Source: Xanthostigma xanthostigma (Eukaryota > Arthropoda > Insecta > Raphidioptera > Raphidiidae). From it: DNA of 64,000 bases. The notes under the pieces are model-generated. The model ran no database searches. It saw only the letters and a list, made by a program, of their open reading frames with translations, and had not been told where the DNA came from. Positions 44,784 through 56,649 of the stretch are shown here, in pieces. The translations under genes and the position numbers were made by a program. The stretch spans positions 496,001 through 560,000 of the forward strand of contig OY754465.1 in assembly GCA_963575645.1 (NCBI GenBank). The letters are read 5' to 3'. Position 1 is the first letter of the stretch, and each line of letters begins with the position of its first letter.

Positions 44784-45550
44784 TCCTTTGCCATCCCTTC
44801 GATTTTGTCGACCCTCGGTCATCGCCTACGTTGACATTGCTAGAGAAAACAGATAACTGAATCACCAATCAATTTCGGTTATCATTATTTTTGTTTCATC
44901 ATAAATTTAACATAAGCAGTTTTGTTAACTGACGCGCAGATATAATACCTATTAAAGCTGACAACAATACCTATTATATCACTGTATTGTTGTGGACTGG
45001 ACAGCGGGCACAGGTGGATGTGCCCAATAATGACTGGTGGGTATTAAAGCAACAAACATCACGCTAGAATAGTCTGTCGTTGTACATTTTCTGTATTTAT
45101 ATTTAATTACTGGCCTTCAATTGTTTTTATAAGCGCAGTTATACGATGGTGAACACGTGTAACAATTTTTCCGCTTTAATAACTCGATTGTTTTATACGG
45201 TTTTCATTTCTAAATATATCGACAATGAAATAGATTATTTTTTCGAAAAATGTCAAATGAAAAACTAATAATCGTTTTGTCAAGCCGATTTGAGTCAATT
45301 ATGTATTATTTGTTTTTGAAACACCGAATTTAGTTACAGAATTCCACTAAGCTGGGGCCCTAAGCAACTGGTTCTTTTGATTATGACCAAATCTGGTCCT
45401 GTTGCTATTAGTACACTTGGGTAAGCGAACCGGACAAGATACATACGTAAATAGACAGTTAAGGAGGTTGAGCCGTTTTACGAAGATACTGAAAAAAATC
45501 TGAAATAAAGTTTTTTTAGTAGATTTTTTTATGACAAAATTTTCTGTAAA
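44784..45550. other. No supported feature
   Basis: AT-rich; the 82-codon minus frame at 45347-45595 is low complexity at its start and not convincing. Confidence 0.3.
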
Positions 45551-45554
45551 AAAA

Positions 45555-46125
45555 TATAGTTTAAAAAAAACTAAAAAACACGCTTTATATCGCACTAAAA
45601 AGTAAAAAATAATTGTTTTAAAATAAGCTTAAAAAGCGTGGGGCGCTTTGTTCCACATTTTCGTACATCGAGCGCCCAACGCTTTTTAAGCTTATTTTAA
45701 AACAATTATTTTTTACTTTTTAGTGCGATATAAAGCGTGTTTTTTAGTTTTTTTTAAACTATATTTTATTTTTCACTTTTTAGTTTGAGGATCTATAAAA
45801 GAATTTATTAATCCTGGGGGTCCTAATAAGGATAATGGGAAACTGTTATCAAATTATTGCATTGTCATCGGTCCTTGATACGTATGCAAAGTTTCAAATT
45901 AATCTGAGGATCTATAAAAGAATTTATTAATCCTGGGGGTCCTAATAAGGATAATGGGAAACTGTTATCAAATTATTGCATTGTCATCGGTCCTTGATAC
46001 GTATGCAAAGTTTCAAATTAATCAGACTTCGGGAAATTGGTGAAAATTATGCTCAAAGATTCCGTTACGGAGTTAGTTACATACATACATATTTACAACC
46101 CAAACTAATATAAAGCGTATAAAAA
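45555..46125 (-). repeat. AAAGCGTG-ended repeat, copy 2, with 118-bp tandem pair
   Basis: A hairpin (arms about 45555-45640 and 45670-45775, centre gcgctttgttccacattttc) is shared with 4395-4690. It is followed by two tandem units of about 118 bp beginning tgaggatctataaaag at about 45786 and 45904, nearly identical. The end is ccaaactaatataaagcgt (about 46120). Copy 1 has a tRNA-like module where this one has the tandem units. Confidence 0.6.
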
Positions 46126-46276
46126 TCCAAAATCATTAGGAGATTTATAAAGTTAAAAATTAAAAAAAACTTTTACATGTAGTCTTATGGAAAATATGTC
46201 AACCTAGCACGCAAACGGTACATTTTAATTTTTTGCAAATAATCAAATAATGTCAGCAGTTCCGAAAACTAACAAT

Positions 46277-47274
46277 TAGTGCAGGGCATAGTGGCGCATT
46301 CGTTTGCAAAATTCGTTTGGTTCGTAAATTTTTTTTTTAAATGTCCAGGAGGCTCTCCTGATTATAACAGTGTAACATGACACTCAATATCTGTTGCCGT
46401 TATTGTTTAAACAACGAAAAATTGAAAATATTGCAAAATAATTTTTTTTGCAATAAATAATTTTTTTATATATTTTTCAGACTATTTTGAATCGAAAAAG
46501 TCCTTACACTCATTATCGTATCTTCAACCGGTGAATTTTTATGAATTTTTAATAATTAAAAATCGTTGTAAATCGTGATTTTCTTGAATTAAATAGTACA
46601 CCTGAAAAAAAAAATACCGTGATTTCTATTTTTTTTATTAAATATTTCAACTTTAATAAAAAAAATGGCGTAATCAGATTTCAAATATTTTATTAATTAT
46701 TATGTTTATTATTCATAATAACAATATGCTCTTTACGCGCATGCACTTTAAGGATAGTAGTATTGTCATCTCACTCCCAGTCCTATGTATGACAGTAAGA
46801 GAGAGGCAGATGGTACGCTTCGACAAATTATTGCATATTGTTATTATGAATAATAAACATAATAATTAATAAAATATTTGAAATCTGATTACGCCATTTT
46901 TTTTTATTAAAGTTTAAATATTTAATAAAAAAATAGAAATCACGGTATTTTTTTTCAGGTGTACTACCTATTTAATTCAAGAAAATCACGATTTACAACG
47001 ATTTTTAATTTTTAAAAATTCATAAAAATTCACCGGTTGAAGATACGATAATGAGTGTAAGGACTTTTTCGATTCAAAATAGTCTGAAAAATATATAAAA
47101 AATTTATTTATTGCAAAAAAAATTATTTTGCAATATTTTCAATTTTTCGTTGTTTAAACAATAACGGCAACAGATATTGAGTGTCATGTTACACTGTTAT
47201 AATCAGGAGAGCCTCCTGGACATTTAAAAAAAAAATTTACGAACCAAACGAATGCGCCACTATGCCCTGCACTA
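46277..47274. mobile_element. 998-bp near-perfect palindrome (foldback element)
   Basis: Arms of 453 and 442 bp (46277-46729 and 46833-47274) mirror each other with very few differences. One is a 13-bp extra piece in the left arm (tttgcaaaattcgtttgg against tttgg). The ends TAGTGCAGGGCATAGTGGCG are flanked by AAT on both sides (46274-46276, 47275-47277). The 103-bp spacer (gcgcatgcactttaagg ...) is unrelated to the arms. No coding sequence. Confidence 0.85.
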
Positions 47275-47787
47275 AATGTAAAGCATCGATGTCTTACACA
47301 TATTTTAATATTTTTTTTCAATTTAATTAGGAGACTTTTAATCAATAAAAAAAATGATTAAACCTTAGCACTTTTCGATTATGGATTTTTATTCTTGACA
47401 ATTTTAACAATTTTAACTGAATTTTCAACTTTTTAATGATTTAATTTTAATTTTTATTACTTCTAATTTCTTTTTTTAATTATTTACTGCAAAAAATATG
47501 TAAAATACAGATATTTACATAAATTTATTTTTTCTAACCTAACTTTTACAAAAAATTCAAAAGTTAGTCCATTAAGTGAAATACTGAATAATTAATTAAT
47601 ATTAAAAAAAATCATGTATTTATGCCTATTGCCTTTATGACAATAATTTATTGGTATCATCGACTTATAACCTTTTGTAAAAATGTATTATGGAAAAGTT
47701 CCCATTTAGAATTCAACTTACTTTTGATTGGGACTGTAACGCAGAAACCTCCTTAAAATCGTAACCTTTCATTTTACGTAATTATAA
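47275..47787. repeat. Mostly AT-rich; contains copy of the 22905 repeat
   Basis: The block cgattatggatttttattc to ttattacttctaatttc (47377-47475) matches 22905-22990, with a small internal duplication of acaattttaac. The rest is unassigned. Confidence 0.4.
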
Positions 47788-47983
47788 CAAAAAAATTGGT
47801 TGTCTGTAAAGTCGGTTTAAGGACGATAGTTCTACGTAATAACGTATTCCGCTCGAATATCATATTTAATAATCACGCACAGGGTCAGGCGGAACGTTAC
47901 ACTTTTTCGTGCATGCAGCCGGTGTTTCATCTTTTTATATTGACGTGATTCATCAATTTATAAGACGTTATCACGTCAAAAAA
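47788..47983 (-). mobile_element. Helentron-like element, copy 7 (short deletion subtype)
   Basis: About 196 bp, reverse orientation, nearly identical to copy 3 (11314-11517). It differs by a shorter aacgtt repeat and by point changes, including one that weakens the 3' hairpin stem (gtttaaggac for gtttacggac). Confidence 0.65.
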
Positions 47984-48780
47984 GTTTTTGTGTGTGTTAG
48001 CTTCGACGCACGACTGGAGTTTATTCCTTAGATACGCTGTGTAATGTAGTCCATCTCATTCTTTCGCACGTTAAATCCAACAGATATATATGTCTGTCTC
48101 TTTTGAAGCGGACGAGCGTAACGCCTCACTTGAAGCGGTGGAGCGTACCGCCTCACCGATTGATTTTACTACTCATAAAATTTCTGCATACCGGACCTTA
48201 TAACTCAAAATCGTTTCTTAACGAGCAAACTCCAAAAAACTGTCATATAATGTCGACTTTCTGATTGACACTGTACATTTGAGAAAACATATCATTTCAT
48301 TTTCCCGCAGAAGAAGGAAAATGTAAAAATCCTTGACACAATTTGCAACCAGTATTGATTCCACAGAACCAGCACATTTGCATATATAATATGAAATATT
48401 CTCTTGACACACAGATATCAGATAAATCATGAAAATGTTGAATTTCACAAAAAAAAAACATATACAGCGTTGAATGAAACGTATTTTTCATTCAAGTCCT
48501 TTTGTATGAAAATCAATTAAAGCGCTGAGAGCGCAAGAAGCGTTTCGTTAAAAGCGCGATTTAAAATGCACGACTTTTGCTTAGCATAAACTTTTGATAA
48601 ACGACGTAAAACTTTGGTTTTAAATGGAAAAATGAACATTAAGTTTTCAGACAAAAGTTGCGTAGAATATCTTGACTTTATAGAATAGAAAATATTTGTT
48701 TTTTTTTTATTTTTTAATTATGGATATTTATGTCATAAATGAAAGACAGTTCTGGAAACATATTAATCTGTAATAGGGAT
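47984..48780. other. Unassigned; short tandem word near 48110
   Basis: gaagcggacgagcgtaacgc is followed by gaagcggtggagcgtaccgc (about 48107-48153), a two-unit tandem repeat. Overlapping minus frames at 48218-48491 have no domain. Confidence 0.35.
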
Positions 48781-48781
48781 T

Positions 48782-49369
48782 AAAAAAAAAAATTGGTTGT
48801 CTATAAAGTCGGTTTACGGACGATAGTTTTACGTGATAACGTATTCCGTAATACATAACCTAAATTTATATAATAATTATAATAATTCGAATCTATGATA
48901 TTGCATCTTTTGCTTCAAATTTAGGTTAATTTTATTTATTAAAATTACTCACCACCTATAATATAATTGTTTTTTTTTTTAACTTTCTTTCTTTCGTATT
49001 TATTTTAAGTCTCAAAGATTAACTGTCATAATATTTTGAAAACAATTGTTTCATTGTATATATAAAATTCCAAAACCTACTTACAATATTTAAGTATTTT
49101 CATACGTCAAAAAATTGATTTTTATAATGATAAAATTTGTATGAAAACGATTTTTTCGAGAGATGAGACCTAGCTAAAACGATTTTTTGCCCCCCAAAAT
49201 CCCTTTTCAGTAAATTTCATCCAAATCGTTAGGGCCGTTTTCGAGAAAAGCACGCACAGGGTCAGGCGGAACGCTAGGAACGTTACACTTTTTCGTGCAT
49301 GCAGCCGGTGTTTTATCAATTTATAAGATTGGTGATTCATCAATTTATAAAACGTTATCACGTCAAAAA
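48782..49369 (-). mobile_element. Helentron-like element, copy 8
   Basis: Reverse orientation, long-body subtype collinear with copies 1 and 5 (aaaacggccctaac..., aatacgaaagaaag). Left end AAAAATTGGTTGTCTATAAAG, right end ACGTTATCACGTCAAAAA. The 63-codon minus frame at 49170-49361 lies inside. Confidence 0.65.
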
Positions 49370-50588
49370 TAAAGTGGGTAGCAAAAATAGTAGGTTGGTA
49401 GCTACTGAGGAAGATAGTGTTAAGTAAAAAGTAGCAGCTTAATAATCAGTTGTAAGCTTTGTTTTAATTTAAACTGGCATCGAGTTTTTGTTTTGGTAAC
49501 TGAATTTATTGTTCAGCGGAAACTTGACAGCGGATAAAAAAATAGAAAATGGACATTCCTAAATACTGACATAACTATACAATTATAATCAAATAATAAA
49601 CAAAGAAACAATATTTAGAACCGTAATATAAAAACGCCATCGCATCGACACGATCCCGTATTGTTTTTTAAAGAAGTCTCCTCCAAATCTTTCGGAACTG
49701 TATTTCGTGCATTCACATTCAATATTCGTTATATAATAATAAATAAAATAAGGGGGAACGTTGATGAAGTCACCTTAAAAAATAGCAAATATAGCTATTT
49801 TATGTTCAATATAAACATAGTTTCGTAGGTAATTCTATTGTTTGTTTCAAAAATTAAATTGAACATATTTTAATCAAAACAATTCAAGAGATTTAGTACC
49901 TTATTGTACTACACAAGTTTTTAACTACGGTTCCAAAAAATTCCACAAACATTTATGTCTTTATTTTCTCCAAACATTTAAGCATACCTATATATTTTCT
50001 TCTTACTTATCGTTTGTTTGGAAAAAACAACCCGTTTTTATTCTTGAACATTAAGATTGATGGAGTTTAGAACTTCAAACAAACTATCTGGAAAAACTGT
50101 ATACGTCACGAAAGTTTTTTGTTGTTCCAAAAGTATTTATACGACGAAAATATCTGGAAAATAGTCTGACAGTAGATAAATTCTACCGGTATAAGATCTT
50201 GCTTACGCGGAATTTAGTAAAAAATTAATTTATGTCGGGTTTTAAATCGATAACAGCTTTTTTATTTTTAAAGCAGAATTTGTGTTTAGAGAGTAGAGTA
50301 AATTTCAATATACTGTAGAGAGTTGTCATGCCAACATGTAAAAAATGGTGCCAAACTGGGATTTGAAATTTTCAAACTTTAAATGCTCAAAACATCGAAA
50401 CCAGAAGAGATACAGTTCTGCGCTTGTGCTCATTCGATTTAGCGCACTTTTAAGGTCAAGTAAATTCAGGCATATCCGTGACATTTTTATTTTTTTCAAA
50501 AAATTGAAAAAATTGAAGTTTTTCGATGTTTTCGCAAATCGGCGGCTTTTTGAGGCACTAAGAGCCTTCCGATGCGGTTAATATTATG
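49370..50588. other. No supported gene; dispersed repeat near 49629
   Basis: Contains the aacgccatcgcatcgacacg repeat shared with about 1115-1160. The 78-codon frame at 50345-50581 has no recognisable domain. Confidence 0.3.
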
Positions 50589-50592
50589 TATA

Positions 50593-51598
50593 TGTCGTAG
50601 TCATAATGCAAAATTAGGCATTTTACAAAATGTCTAGGCATTTTATAAAAAGCCGGCAAAACGCGAGCGAACAATGCAGTTTCCGTTATGACTATACCAA
50701 TTCAGGCAAATTGATAAAATGCCGGCACAATGTGAACAGAAGAACGTGTATCTCGTTCTGACGCATTATTTTCAGGCATTTTACAATTTACCAACAGCGA
50801 TGTAGTCATAACGTAAGCGGGAGAAAAAAATAATAAAATTAGAGAGATAGGTACTAGGTAAGTATTTCATAAAATGGCACAATGACACAAAAAACAATAA
50901 ACTTCTTTATTATATAAATCTAAATAAACACTTCATACCTATAAAAGCTTTCAGTTAGGTACTCTTAAAGTAATGCACGAAATAAAGTAACTACCTAAAT
51001 AAGTACCTAAGGTAAAGGGTCCAGTTTTTGGCGGTTTAAGAGTAACAGCTGAGGTTATATTACGATACCTAATATAAAATTCAATTTGAATAAATAATAT
51101 TTTACATCATAAACAAGTTCAGAATTTCTAGATAAGGTCATATGAGCGAAATAATTATTTGAACCGAATTTTGACCTAAACTAGTACCATTCCACATTTA
51201 TGAGTTGGAATGGTAAATGAAATATAGAAAATAGTATAAGATAATAAACAATCGTTAGAAATATAAATATTTTAACATTTTATGGAGATGTCAACACATA
51301 TAACCTACTTATTTTAGTTTTAGGTTAGGTTTAAGTACAGCTGTTTGGCTCAACTGTATCAGGAAAGCAATGTTGTGCGTTTTGACTACATCGCTGTTGG
51401 TAAATTGTAAAATGCCTGAAAATAATGCGTCAGAACGAGATACACGTTCTTCTGTTCACATTTTGCCGGCATTTTATCAATTTGCCTGAATTGGTATAGT
51501 CATAACGGAAACTGCATTGTTCGCTCGCGTTTTGCTGGCTTTTTATAAAATGCCTAGACATTTTGTAAAAAGCCTAATTTTACATTATGACTACGACA
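50593..51598. mobile_element. 1-kb element with about 225-bp TIRs and TATA flanks
   Basis: Ends TGTCGTAGTCATAATG and inverse; TATA stands on both sides (50589-50592, 51599-51602). The arms (to about 50815 and from about 51378) are near-identical inverted copies and are themselves built from ggcattttacaaaatg-like words. The 560-bp centre is AT-rich and has no transposase. A TA-targeting superfamily is likely, but I cannot name it. Confidence 0.75.
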
Positions 51599-51602
51599 TA
51601 TA

Positions 51603-52571
51603 CTTATGGAAAAAATCATGCTGAATCCAATGAGACCAGCCTTAAATAGGTCTGTGTGATAGCAGTTAATCTTAAGGTTATGTTAACCGGTGAGTTAGTT
51701 ATCTTTAGTGTACAATGTACGTAGGTGTCGCATAACAGTAGGTTTGTGTGAATGTGAAGTGTATTCAGGGAGACAAAGTGACTGCAGAGATAACCCGTTG
51801 AGATAGGCAACTGCATTGACATTTTTGGTTCGCAACTGGTCGACTGGACTGGAAGAAGGTGCATAGATGGCACGCACATCGCTTAAAGGCGATTCAAAAA
51901 TCCGCGGTACAGGTTTAGCTACTTTTCAGTTTTCTATAAAATTTTTAATGAAAAAAAACAAGTAAATCGTTTACTAATAGTTTATTCAAAGAATATGCAC
52001 AAAAAATCAAATTATGGCGGTCTTACATCTATTTCACAGTAATACAAATACAATATTTAAAAATAAAACACCTAATCAGAAAAGTAGTTTCAAATATAAT
52101 AAAATGAAGAGCAAAGTAATCGAAAAATATAAAAAATAGTTCCGGAATGTTGTTATAATGACATAATTATATTCTATCTCATGAAATCTTAAGTAAATCA
52201 ATAACAGGCGAAGGGGTCAACTGATTTTTACACCATAACCACAAAGATGACATTTTGTTGACGGCATGTTGATAATTAATTCCAAACTTAATAAATAAAT
52301 AAACCCAAACACACAGACAACTTGTCTCTGAATACACGCACGTATTATAATACAGTTGAAAATTCACAAATATAATATCGTTGAGAAATGTCTGCCACAA
52401 AGTACAAACGAAATTAAAAGAACAAAAACATCATGGCTGCCCTGTCATTTTTAAGGATACTCTCACATGATACGGAAAACGCCAGAAATTCGCCGGATTG
52501 TCTGCTATAGTCTAGCCTTTAAAGAAATTATTAATTTAAGTGATTTTTATTCATTTGAATACCGCATGACG
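51603..52571. other. Unassigned; small frames
   Basis: A 32-codon plus frame from the ATG at 51868 begins MARTSLKGDSKIRGTG and is followed by cggtacaggtttag, which could be a splice donor. The minus frames at 51616-51879 overlap it. Neither is supported by a known domain. Confidence 0.25.
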
Positions 52572-52575
52572 TATC

Positions 52576-53141
52576 TGTTACGGTCTATACCCGATTTCGG
52601 TCAATGACCGAAATAAATGCGCAAAACTAGTTTTGACTAACGAATATTGCCCAAACCCAAAATCTTACATTTAAACGGGTATTGAGTGTTATAAAATGAG
52701 CAAAACTAGTTTTGCGCATTTTCAATTGGACAAAACTATTTCTGTTCATTTCTGAATGGAAAGTACTAGTATGGCATCGGAATCTTCTTTGCATTTTTTA
52801 ATTAACTTTTCCACATTACTGATACTTACTACATCAAAGCGATTTATTCTTCTGTATTGTTTAGCAGACAGGTTTTAATCCAGCTTTCAACAAATTTGCT
52901 TTCTTAACCTCACTAGTGTAGTAAGGTAATTATGTTTCGTCATAAAATTATGTTTCTTTGTATCAGAAGCCTCCAATAGGCGAACTAGTTGAGACTCGAA
53001 TTCACCTTGCATTTGTACTTAATTATTACGCTGAATATCCCACAATTATATTAATTATAAATATTATAAATATTCGTTGATCAGAACTAATTTTTCGCAT
53101 TTATTTCGGTCATTGACCAAATTCGGGTATAGACCGTAACA
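52576..53141. mobile_element. MITE with about 57-bp TIR and TATC flanks
   Basis: Ends TGTTACGGTCTATACCCG and inverse CGGGTATAGACCGTAACA; the repeats continue through ttcggtcaatgaccgaaat. TATC lies on both sides (52572-52575, 53142-53145). The inside repeats caaaactagttttg several times. Non-coding. Confidence 0.7.
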
Positions 53142-53832
53142 TATCTACAATCTAAGCTGTAAAAGGTCCGCATGTTAATTTTTTGTTAACGGGAGTAACT
53201 CCACGGATCGACAAAAGACAAGAGTTGGGCCTACCAAAATTATAAAAAAAATGCAATCCGTCAGTTTTCCGCCGTTTTTCCGTGTGTGTGTGATAGTACC
53301 CTCATGGATATTTTGTGTTTCCATAGACATGTGAATAAACTTGACCAACCAATAAAAATTCAGCACTACTAGCGCTATCTGGCAGCTGCGCAATTCACAG
53401 AGAAGGATATCTTAATTCAAATACCTGTAATACGTGTAAAGGATAGGTAGATGTACAATCACCGAAACTGACCGAACCCTTGTCGCTATTAAGTTACACC
53501 GCCGTGGTGACTGTGTATATACCGTATAACGCGGTGGTGGCTGCAGTAGTGCGTGGGCGGCTCGAATGCGGGTCAAATATTGATCAGATAGAACACCCAA
53601 CGCAAGCTAAAGTAGAGTATGGCATCAGTGTGCGGTGTGCAGGCTCTGCACAGCTCTCGATACAGCGTTCTGGCCTTTGGATCAAATTCTCGTGGGTTCG
53701 AATCCCACCTTCTGCTCATGGATCGTTTGTGATCTCGTTTTAATCAAATGACATTAGTTATCGAGCGTGTAAACTCTGCACGGTCACAGTCGAAGCTGTC
53801 GTTTTACTAATGTTATCCTGGGACGTCCAACG
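53142..53832. other. Unassigned, with a tRNA T-arm-like sequence
   Basis: At 53688-53704 GTGGG-TTCGAAT-CCCAC is a perfect T arm, preceded by ggcctttggatcaaattctc. The 5' half does not form a clear D arm or acceptor stem, so this is at most a tRNA-derived fragment. The 87-codon frame at 53480-53743 reads through it. Confidence 0.35.
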
Positions 53833-54321
53833 TTTTTTTAACCGACTTCAAAAAAGGAGGAGGTTCTATGTATATATTTTTTTTTATGTATGTTCACCGA
53901 TTTCTCCGTCAATTATGGACCGATTTTCAAAATTCTTTTTTTATTCGAAAGAGTGCACTTCCGAGGTGGTCCCATCGGAACCAAGTCAGGATCTGATGGT
54001 GGAATCCGGAGAAATCGAGGGAAATTTCATAGGCACGCATACTTGGCCTACCCATTGCAATACTTTATCTAACACTAAAAAGAGAAAAATAAAATATTTT
54101 TAACGAACCGACTTTAAAATATGCACTAAAAAGTAAAAAAAAAATTATTGTTATTTTTGGAGTCGGTGTCAGCCAAAATGAAATCTATTCCGAGAACTAG
54201 AGACAGATTTAAATTGCTACTTTCGAATTCCGATGTGACACCGACTCCAAAAATAACAATAATTATTATTTTTTATTTTTTAGTGCATATTTTGAAGTCG
54301 GTTCAATTTTTTTGTTAAAAA
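53833..54321 (+). mobile_element. AACCGACTTC-ended composite foldback, copy 2
   Basis: It starts AACCGACTTCAAAAAAGG, GGAGGTTC and a T-rich run, then catttctccgtcaattatgg-like text, and ends in a foldback: arms about 54118-54170 and 54238-54300 with ggagtcggtgtca / tgacaccgactcc. The outer end is gaagtcggttcaatttttttgttaaaaa. It is the same architecture as 33687-34556, so hairpin and 5' part belong to one element. Confidence 0.6.
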
Positions 54322-54948
54322 TGTTTTTTTACGACAGTATTATCAGAGAAATTCCGAATATTGTAACATGTGCTACAGTTCAAATTTTAGGCTGCGTTGT
54401 ATTTACATGCGTTTGGATACGTTATACCTACGATTTACAATGGAAATAATATCACGGCCTTCTTCTACCTTTTCGTAACTTTACACCACTAGTGTTAAAT
54501 GCGTCACTTTATACTCGCTATACAGGCATGAAAAGCTATTTTATAGAAGGGTGTGAAAAATAGTAGGTTATGTTTGTAAGCGCGTGATGACATATAAAAC
54601 TATTATGTGACATCATGTTAAAACGAGAGTCAGCGAGTTTTAACACTCACCGGAGCCATAAATCATCAAAATACTTATAGAATGTTTAACACAAACCCCA
54701 CATAAAATAGCTGATTTGCACGTAGTTTTTTTTTTTTTTATTTTTGACAGTTCAATTTTGAACAACTTCACTTCTTGTAACCTGCGTTGGATTTTCAAAC
54801 TTTTACTATGGCAGCACGACAACGTTTTTTTTTACTTTATGCACTAGTTCTAAATGGGTAATTTTACAGTCGTTATATTTTCAATTAACTATACAATACT
54901 TGAATAGCACGCAGTTTTTCCTTTATAATATAGATTGCAATAGAGTGC
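54322..54948. other. Unassigned; repeat fragment near 54480
   Basis: caccactagtgttaaatgcg and tacaggcatgaaaagctatt match 23105-23160. A weaker related piece lies at 54830-54870. Confidence 0.35.
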
Positions 54949-55183
54949 CGTATTTGTCGGACTATAAGACGATAAGACGCACCTCAAAATTATGAGATGA
55001 TTTTTAAAAATATCTATTTTAATGTTTCTTTCGGATTATAATTTTTATTTAGTGTTAACATAAATTTAGGGACGATTTATTGAAAAAAATATTTTAATGT
55101 TACCTTTGTACTATAAGACGCACCCAAAATTTGGGTCCATTCTTCTATGTAAAAACGTGCGTCTTACAGTACGAAAAATACGG
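54949..55183. mobile_element. MITE with CCGTATTT ends
   Basis: The left end CCGTATTTGTCGGACTATAA and the inverse of the right end CCGTATTTTTCGTACTGTAA face each other. Both are followed inward by gacgcac words (ataagacgcacc / cgtgcgtctta). This is a common animal MITE layout. A clean target duplication is not visible. A fragment is at 697-752. Confidence 0.65.
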
Positions 55184-56641
55184 TAATAATTATAATAGGT
55201 TTATAAGGCTGTCGAACTATAAGAATCTGTCAGCAAGGGTATAAAGTGGAAGTGTGACCGCAAAAGGTAATGCCATAACCGTTCCGTTGGTCGTGTGTAC
55301 CTTATCCGTTTATACGTATATAGTATAGGATCTGGGTCTCATTTACCTAGCTGCGACTTCATCCCGCCAGGGCTACTCCGGCGTGGGTAACCGAGGGACC
55401 GACACTTGTGTAACCGCCAACCGCTTCCTTTATTACCAGCCAAAACGACGACGTCTCGGATGCACCGACATCAAGAAGGCTGACTCACTAAATCAACTCG
55501 AATTAGGTGTGACGACGCATATCCGGATACCCGAAAACATACTTGTTTCCAAAAGTTGACAATAATGCCCCGTTATCCAATAATTTCCCGTTATATATGA
55601 TGATAATTATTCGATTGCCTAGAATAAACTGATGATTATCCGATTATAAGTATAGACATTCTTTCTTTATTTTTTGCCTTGTAAACATTTACACAAAAAT
55701 ACGATACATAAATATTTTCACAGCATACGATCTAGATACGATAGAACCTACTGCAGAAAGATTCGACGTCACTTCCGCGACATTTACTATAGGTATAGCA
55801 GATATTTTTAGGGAGGCGTCATTAAAAATGTTGACGCGCCAAAAAATATATTTAGGTCTTTTGTTCGTCGAACATTCTCTCCGCTAATCTAAATACGCAC
55901 ACAGTTTCTAAGTAACATAAATATTAACTTATGTGAGGCAGAGTTATGCAAAACATTTCTATTTTTTTTATGAAATCTTGATTACACTCTGTTGTTCTGT
56001 ATAATTTACTCATCTTGTTCGTAACATGTGTAACAAATCTGCATAATTTTAACGAAAACAATACCCCCACATTAACTTTGTTGGTACATCTCATCAACAA
56101 ACTCGGTAATTATTGTCTGAAACCTTCAAAGAAATTGAAATAAAATTATAAAATAGTAACTGATTTTCACGTTCTTCGATTAGCCCAATGCGTTGAGGCC
56201 ATCTATAAAGACTTCGTCGACTATAATTATAAATGGTAACTGATTGCCACGTTAAAAAAAACCGAACTGTAGATTTTCATCATAATTAAAGCTAAAAGTA
56301 GGTATTTATGAACTTCCTCTTTTAGCAGTAAAATAATGCATGACGTAGACCGTAGTTTATTGTTAGTATACCTGAGTCTGGTGCAATTTTCTGTGAACAA
56401 TAAAAACGGACGAAAGTGTTTTTTTTTTCTTGTTTTCTTTAAAACATTACAATGCACAAAACGTGATCGCTTTTAAATATGCCGTATTTAGAACAAAACT
56501 GACGAGAAAAATAAAATGGATAATAAAATGTTATTTTACTGAATATTATTAAATATTCAATGCCCCAAAATGGTGCACGATTGCGATACTTTGTCAAATC
56601 TATACAAGGCTACAGTACATAATATTATTTAGGTATGTATT
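55184..56641. other. Mostly unassigned; GC-rich block 55330-55560
   Basis: The block with cttcatcccgccagggctac and ggtaaccgagggaccgacac is GC-rich for the window and may be a SINE or an old exon. No frame or tRNA promoter boxes are convincing. The remainder to 56641 is AT-rich. Confidence 0.3.
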
Positions 56642-56649
56642 GTTCTACA

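Noticed and set aside
51616..51879. 87-codon minus frame and opposing 32-codon plus frame with a possible donor
   Set aside because: No family, no acceptor and no supporting partner exon.
53480..53743. 87-codon frame ending RIPPSAHGSFVISF
   Set aside because: The end is a read-through of a tRNA T arm (GTGGGTTCGAATCCCAC); it has no protein family.
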